10,444 nt of DNA from Frankiaceae bacterium (GTDB lineage Bacteria; Actinomycetota; Actinomycetes; JADGOU01): positions 1 to 10,444 of the forward strand of contig JADGOU010000074.1 of assembly GCA_017882835.1 (NCBI GenBank), written 5' to 3'. Positions within the stretch are counted from its first letter, which is position 1. The number at the start of each line of letters is the position of its first letter. The translations under genes were made by a program, and so were the position numbers. Of this stretch, positions 6,208 to 10,444 are shown one piece after another. The notes below the pieces were generated by a model that saw only the letters and a program-made list of their open reading frames with translations, made no database searches and was not told where the DNA came from.

Positions 6208-9200
6208 CGACGGTGCAGGCGCCGCCGGCCGGGAGCCGCGCGCTGCGCCCAGATGACCTGTGCGGGCTGCTCGACGTACCGCTTACGGCCGAACAGCTGG
6301 CCGCTGCCACGGCCCCGCTCGAGCCCGGCGTGATCGTCGCTGGGGCCGGCAGCGGCAAGACGACGGTGATGGCGGGGCGCGTGGTCTGGCTGGTGGCGAC
6401 CGGTCAGGTCGAGATCGAGCAAGTGCTCGGCTTGACGTTTACCAACAAGGCGGCGGGTGAGCTGGCCAGCCGGGTACGCGCCGCCTTGGCCAGGGCCGCC
6501 GCGGTCCAGTCCAGTGCGGTCCAGTCCAGTGCGGTCCAGTCCAGTGCGGTCCAGGGGGCCGCGCTAGCCGAGGTCCCACCCCAGCGTGGCCTGCCGGCCG
6601 GCGAACCGGGCGGTGGCCAATTCGAGGCCGGTGAGCCCGGCGGCGGCGAGCCGACGATCTTGACCTACCACGCGTATGCCGGGCGTCTGATCGCCGAGCA
6701 CGGCCTGCGGATCGGTATCGAGCCGCAGGCCCGGCTGCTGGCCGACGCCACCCGGTTCCAGCTGGCGCACCGCGCCATTCAGCGGGCGCCTGGACCGTTC
6801 CGCTGGCTGACCAAGCCGGTGTGGATGCTGGTCGCGGACGTGGTCGCGCTCGACGCCGAGCTCGCTGAACACCTCGTCGATCCGGCCGCGCTGCGCGAGC
6901 ACGACCGGTCGCTGGTGGTCGCGATCGAGGCGCTGCCCAAGCCGGTGGCCGCGCTGCGGGATGCTGCCGAGGCTGCCCAGACCCGGCTGGAGCTGGTTGA
7001 GCTGGTGGAGGCTTTCCGGGCTGAGAAGCGCCGGCTCGACGCCCTCGACTTTGGTGACCAGGTCTTGCTCGGCGCCCGACTGGCGGAGACCCGCGCCGAG
7101 GTCGGTGCCAGCGAGCGGGACCGCTATCGGGTCGTGCTGCTCGACGAGTACCAGGACACCTCGGTCGGCCAGCGCCGCATGCTGGTCGGCCTGTACGGCG
7201 GCGGCCATCCGGTCACCGCGGTCGGCGACCCCTGCCAGGGCATCTACGGCTGGCGGGGGGCGTCGGTCACCAACCTCGACCGGTTTCCGGAGCACTTTGC
7301 CGGTCCGGAGTCCGACCCAGCGCCGAGCTACTCCCTGAGTGAGAACCAGCGCAGTGGCGGGCTGTTGCTCCGCCTGGCCAACGCCGTCTCCGCCGTCTTG
7401 CGAGACGTGCACCTCGGCGTGGTCGAGCTCCGGCCGCGGCCCGAGGTGGCGACCGCCGGGTCGACGACTGTCGCCCTGCTGCCGACGTACGCCGAGGAGA
7501 TGAAGTGGCTCGCCGAGCAGGTCCAAGCCGCCCTGGACGCTGGTACGCCGGCGCCCGAGATCGCGGTACTGGTCCGGGTGCGCAGCGACTTCGCGGCGGT
7601 TCATGCCGCCCTGGTGGCGCGTGACATCCCGGTCGAGGTCGTGGGTCTGGGTGGCCTGCTAGCCCTGCCCGAAGTCGCCGACGTGGTGGCCATGCTGCAG
7701 GTGCTTGACGACCCGACCAGCAACGCCGCCCTGGTGCGCCTGCTGACCGGGCCGCGGTGGCGGATCGGGCCGCGAGACCTGGCGCACCTCGGACGCCGGG
7801 CCGGGCAGCTGGCCCGCGGCCCGGTCGATCAGCCGGTCGGTGCGCACGACGCGGCAGGTCGTGCTGGTGCAGACCCGGACGCCGCCCTGGCGGCGGCTGT
7901 CGCCGGCACCGACCCCAGCGAGGTGGTGGCTCTAGCCGACGCACTCGAGCAGCTCGGTTCCGCGCCGTACTCGGCCCAAGCCCGGGCGCGGTTCGCCACG
8001 TTTGCGGCCGAGCTGCGGGCACTGCGCCAACGCATCGGCGAGCCGCTGCTCGACGTCGTGCACCGGGTCGTCACCACCATCGGGTTGGACGTCGAGCTGG
8101 CCGCCGACCCGCACGTGCGGGCCGGGCGCCGCGGTGATGCCCTGGGCTCGTTCCTCGACCAGGCGGCGACCTTCGTCGACCTCGACGGCGAGGCGTCGGT
8201 GGGGACCTTCTTGGCCTACCTGCGGGCGGCCGAGCAGCACGAACGCGGGCTGGACAACAGCGGCCCGAGCGGTCGCGACGCCGTCCAAGTGATGACCGTG
8301 CACAAGGCGAAGGGGCTGGAGTGGGACGTGGTCGCGGTCCCTGGCCTGGTCGAGACCGTGTTCCCCAGCAGCCGGGGGCGCGACCGCTGGACGACCTGCG
8401 GCCACGTCCTGCCGCATCCGCTGCGGGGTGACGCGGCCGACCTGCCAGTAGTCCCGGACTGGAGTAAGCGCGGGATCGACAGCTTCAAAGCCGACTGCAA
8501 GACCGCCACGCTGCTGGAGGAACGCCGGCTGGGCTACGTCGCGTTCACCCGAGCCCGCCGCCACCTGATCGCCAGTGGGCACTGGTGGGGCCCGGAGCAG
8601 AAGAAGCCGCGCGGCCCGTCCGTCTTCCTGACCGAGCTGCGGGCGCACTGCGCGGCTGGCGCGGGGACCGTTGCGGCGTGGGCACCGGGGCCGACGGCGG
8701 GGGAGACCAACCCGGCGCTGCTGGCCGGCCGTTGGCTGGCCTGGCCGGTCGAGCTGGAGCCGCTGGAGTGGCAGCGTCGGCACGAGGCCGCCACGGCCGT
8801 CCGCCAGGATCTCGCGGAGCTGGCCGCTGGCCAACTGCCGCTGGCCGTGGACACCGGCCTGTCTGCCGCGGACGCCGCCGCCGTCGCCGGCTGGGACGCG
8901 GACGCCGCGGTGCTGCTGGCCGAGGTGGCGGCCCAACGACGATCCCGATCCGTCGTCGAGCTCCCGCGCAGCCTGAGCGCCTCGCAGCTGGTCCGACTGC
9001 ACGCCGATCCCAACGGACTGGCCCGCGAGCTGGCGCGACCCATGCCGCGCCGGCCGGCCCCGGCGGCGCGCCGGGGCACCCGATTCCACGCCTGGGTGGA
9101 GTCGTCGTTCGACCAGCGTCCGCTGCTCGAGCCGGACGACCTGCCTGGCGCCAGCGACGCGGACGTGGTCGACGACACTGACCTGGCATTGCTGCAGGCG

Positions 9201-9548
9201 GCGTTTGCGCGCACGCCCTACGCCGCATTGCAGCCGACCGCGGTGGAGGCGCCGTTCGAGCTGGTGCTGGCCGGGCGAGTCGTGCGTGGGCGGATCGACG
9301 CGGTCTACGCCACCGGCACCGGCTTCGAGGTGGTCGACTGGAAGACCGGAAACGAGGCTGCCGACCCGCTGCAGCTGGCTGTCTACCGGCTGGCCTGGGC
9401 CGAGATGAACGACCTGCCGGTGTCCGCGGTGAGCGCCACGTTCCTCTACGTCCGCACCGGCACGGTCGAGCGTCCCGGCGACCTGCCCGACCGCGCCGCC
9501 CTGACCGCCATCCTCACCGGTGGCGCACTGGCCGGACTGTCCAGTTGA
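6204..9548 (+). CDS. adnB: AdnB: lead UvrD-like motor / RecB-like nuclease subunit
   Basis: AdnB is the partner of AdnA and, in the mycobacterial enzyme, the motor required for unwinding. The frame extends upstream, but GTG at 6204 overlaps the adnA stop by four bases (GTGA) and follows AGGTGG (6194-6199) at four bases, so I start there (1114 aa). The SF1 motor shows Walker A AGAGSGKTT (46-54), motif Ia LTFTNKAAGEL, LTYHAYAGRL, Walker B VVLLDEYQDT (310-319), AVGDPCQGIYGWRGA (339-353), motif V MTVHKAKGLEWD (697-708) and motif VI GYVAFTRARRHL (777-788). The C-terminal nuclease has the GTRFHAW His962, RIDAVY with Asp1032, and VVDWKTG with Asp1045 and Lys1047. Unlike AdnA it has no cysteine cluster around the nuclease. 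The odd feature is a low-complexity insertion (about residues 98-150) between motif Ia and the TYHAYA segment, built partly from AVQSS repeats. The tight overlap implies translational coupling to AdnA, suiting a 1:1 complex. Confidence 0.95.
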   Translation: MTTVQAPPAGSRALRPDDLCGLLDVPLTAEQLAAATAPLEPGVIVAGAGSGKTTVMAGRVVWLVATGQVEIEQVLGLTFTNKAAGELASRVRAALARAAAVQSSAVQSSAVQSSAVQGAALAEVPPQRGLPAGEPGGGQFEAGEPGGGEPTILTYHAYAGRLIAEHGLRIGIEPQARLLADATRFQLAHRAIQRAPGPFRWLTKPVWMLVADVVALDAELAEHLVDPAALREHDRSLVVAIEALPKPVAALRDAAEAAQTRLELVELVEAFRAEKRRLDALDFGDQVLLGARLAETRAEVGASERDRYRVVLLDEYQDTSVGQRRMLVGLYGGGHPVTAVGDPCQGIYGWRGASVTNLDRFPEHFAGPESDPAPSYSLSENQRSGGLLLRLANAVSAVLRDVHLGVVELRPRPEVATAGSTTVALLPTYAEEMKWLAEQVQAALDAGTPAPEIAVLVRVRSDFAAVHAALVARDIPVEVVGLGGLLALPEVADVVAMLQVLDDPTSNAALVRLLTGPRWRIGPRDLAHLGRRAGQLARGPVDQPVGAHDAAGRAGADPDAALAAAVAGTDPSEVVALADALEQLGSAPYSAQARARFATFAAELRALRQRIGEPLLDVVHRVVTTIGLDVELAADPHVRAGRRGDALGSFLDQAATFVDLDGEASVGTFLAYLRAAEQHERGLDNSGPSGRDAVQVMTVHKAKGLEWDVVAVPGLVETVFPSSRGRDRWTTCGHVLPHPLRGDAADLPVVPDWSKRGIDSFKADCKTATLLEERRLGYVAFTRARRHLIASGHWWGPEQKKPRGPSVFLTELRAHCAAGAGTVAAWAPGPTAGETNPALLAGRWLAWPVELEPLEWQRRHEAATAVRQDLAELAAGQLPLAVDTGLSAADAAAVAGWDADAAVLLAEVAAQRRSRSVVELPRSLSASQLVRLHADPNGLARELARPMPRRPAPAARRGTRFHAWVESSFDQRPLLEPDDLPGASDADVVDDTDLALLQAAFARTPYAALQPTAVEAPFELVLAGRVVRGRIDAVYATGTGFEVVDWKTGNEAADPLQLAVYRLAWAEMNDLPVSAVSATFLYVRTGTVERPGDLPDRAALTAILTGGALAGLSS
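6501..6554 (+). repeat. 15-base in-frame tandem repeat inside adnB (3.6 copies)
   Basis: The unit gcggtccagtccagt occurs perfectly at 6501-6515, 6516-6530 and 6531-6545, with nine more bases at 6546-6554. It encodes Ala-Val-Gln-Ser-Ser three times, then Ala-Val-Gln. The copies are identical even at third codon positions, which indicates recent expansion by slippage. Since the unit is a multiple of three, copy-number change would alter linker length without breaking the frame. Confidence 0.95.
6597..6647 (+). repeat. imperfect AGEPGGG-encoding duplication in the adnB linker
   Basis: Two segments encoding Ala-Gly-Glu-Pro-Gly-Gly-Gly (6597-6617 and 6627-6647) lie just after the 15-base repeat, separated by nine bases. 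The codons differ between copies, so this duplication is older than the AVQSS one. Together they make the expanded flexible linker before the conserved TYHAYA segment. Confidence 0.75.
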
Positions 9549-9552
9549 TCAA
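9545..9552. other. abutting convergent stop codons within the palindrome TTGATCAA
   Basis: The adnB stop TGA occupies 9546-9548, and the stop of the minus-strand gene is the complement of 9549-9551. The two stops form TGATCA with no base between them, inside the 8-base palindrome TTGATCAA. There is therefore no noncoding space for an intrinsic terminator; transcripts of each gene must end within the other or by Rho. Confidence 0.85.
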
Positions 9553-10444
9553 GGAACGGTGGCGGTGAGGACGGTGTCGATGGCGTCGTCGATGCAGCCG
9601 CGGCGCTGGAAGGCCGCCCGCTGTCGCTCGGCGCCCGGCCCCTCGCGAAGCACTCGGTCCACTTGCTCTGAGGTCTCGGCGAGGTCGCCATTGACCTCCA
9701 GCGCCGGGCGCACGTGCTCCACCAGGTCGCCCAGCAGCTGCTCGGCCGACACCAGGCGGCAGTGCCGCAGGTCGACCAGGTCGGCAGCCAGCCCGTATCG
9801 GGCGGCTCGCCAGTGCGCGCCCCGGACCAGCTCCGGTCGCACCTGCGGCGCCGGCTCACCGCGCTGCGCGGCCGCGGCCGCGGTGTCGACCAGCCCGCGA
9901 GTCAGCGCGGCCACCAGCACCGCGTCATCGACCGTGAGGCAGACGTCGGCGACCCGGAACTCGATCGTCTCGTAGCGCTCCGAGGGGCGGACGTCGAAGT
10001 ACAGCATCGCCCGGTCCAACGCCGCCCCGGTGGCCACCAGCGCCGCCGCAGTTTCCTCATACGCCGCCAGTGACCCGTGCACCCCGGCGGCCCGGCGGTC
10101 GGCCAACGTGCCCACACTTGGCTGCGCCAGCTCGAGTACCCGGTGTCGGCGCCCTGCCAGAACGGCGAGTTGGCCGACGCCGCCAGCAGAACGGCGAGCC
10201 AGGGTCGCACCCGGTCGGAAACTGCCACCGCCAGCTCGCGGGACTCCACCGCGACGTGTACGTGGCAGCCACACACCTGCTGGCGGCTGGCCACCGGTCC
10301 ATAGACCTCCGCCATAGCCTCGTACCGCTCGTCAGCGGTGATCGTGGCTGCCTCGTCGTACGGCGCTGCTCCGGTCGCCGCGATGACGACGCCAACGGTG
10401 CGCGCGGTGGCGGCCACGTCGCGGCGCAACCGCACTAGGTCGGC
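9549..10444 (-). pseudogene. YbdK-type carboxylate-amine ligase (GCS2 family), frameshifted, N-terminus beyond window
   Basis: The minus strand encodes a member of the YbdK glutamate-cysteine-ligase-like family, ATP-dependent cytosolic enzymes with weak gamma-glutamylcysteine ligase activity and uncertain true substrate. From the right edge one frame gives the family segments CGCHVHVAVESRELA, SANSPFWQGADTGY and QVWARWPTAGPPG. It then loses similarity and stops near 9902. A second frame, offset by one base, continues with VHGSLAAYEETAAALVATG, ERYETIEFRVADVCLTVDD and GAHWRAARYGL to a stop at 9549. The change falls at the run of four C on the plus strand (10082-10085): one extra base there would join the frames into a seamless 298-residue product, with perhaps 70-80 N-terminal residues outside the window. 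As written the gene would make a truncated protein with an unrelated tail of about 65 residues. It may be a recent pseudogene or a base lost in sequencing; purifying codon pattern on both sides argues for recency or error. Confidence 0.8.

Noticed and set aside
10076..10095. Programmed -1 frameshifting in the ybdK-like gene
   Set aside because: There is no X-XXY-YYZ slippery heptamer at the junction and no frameshifting is known for this family, so a mutation or sequencing slip is more likely.
1..10444. Mobile element, phage, CRISPR, toxin-antitoxin or biosynthetic gene cluster
   Set aside because: No transposase, integrase, spaced repeats, tRNA-associated att sites or cluster-type enzymes are visible on either strand; the gene content is core-genome in character.

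Overview
The window is GC-rich chromosomal DNA with dense coding, GTG as well as ATG starts, short intergenic gaps and strong G/C bias at third codon positions. The gene content is MoeZ, the AdnA/AdnB motor-nuclease pair, an alkyltransferase-like protein and an L,D-transpeptidase lipoprotein. This points to a member of the Actinomycetes (high-GC Gram-positives). A similar moeZ / alkyltransferase-like / adnA / adnB neighbourhood is known in Mycobacterium tuberculosis. I cannot name the genus from sequence alone.

Layout. A minus-strand SRPBCC-fold gene is cut by the left edge (1-371). Divergent from it runs a plus-strand series: moeZ (sulfur-carrier adenylyltransferase/sulfurtransferase, 503-1687), a YkuD L,D-transpeptidase lipoprotein (1713-2507), an alkyltransferase-like DNA-lesion-binding protein (2532-2849), adnA (2977-6207) and adnB (6204-9548). 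A minus-strand YbdK-type carboxylate-amine ligase follows convergently. It is cut by the right edge and carries an apparent one-base frameshift (9549-10444). There is no RNA gene, transposon, phage gene or CRISPR array. No gap is longer than about 130 bases.

How the genes relate. AdnA and AdnB overlap by four bases (GTGA) and form one heterodimeric helicase-nuclease that resects double-strand breaks. The alkyltransferase-like protein just upstream marks O6-alkylguanine lesions for nucleotide excision repair, so the centre of the window is a DNA-repair neighbourhood. moeZ and the transpeptidase lie upstream with gaps of about 25 bases. They could share a transcript with the repair genes without sharing a function.

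Most of the window is well-described core actinobacterial biology. The points worth a second look are: a possible 33-codon upstream ORF with three closely spaced Cys codons lying over the moeZ start; a 15-base in-frame tandem repeat in an expanded linker of the AdnB motor; an 18-base duplication across the transpeptidase stop codon; the frameshift in the ybdK-like gene; and two convergent genes whose stop codons abut in one palindrome.
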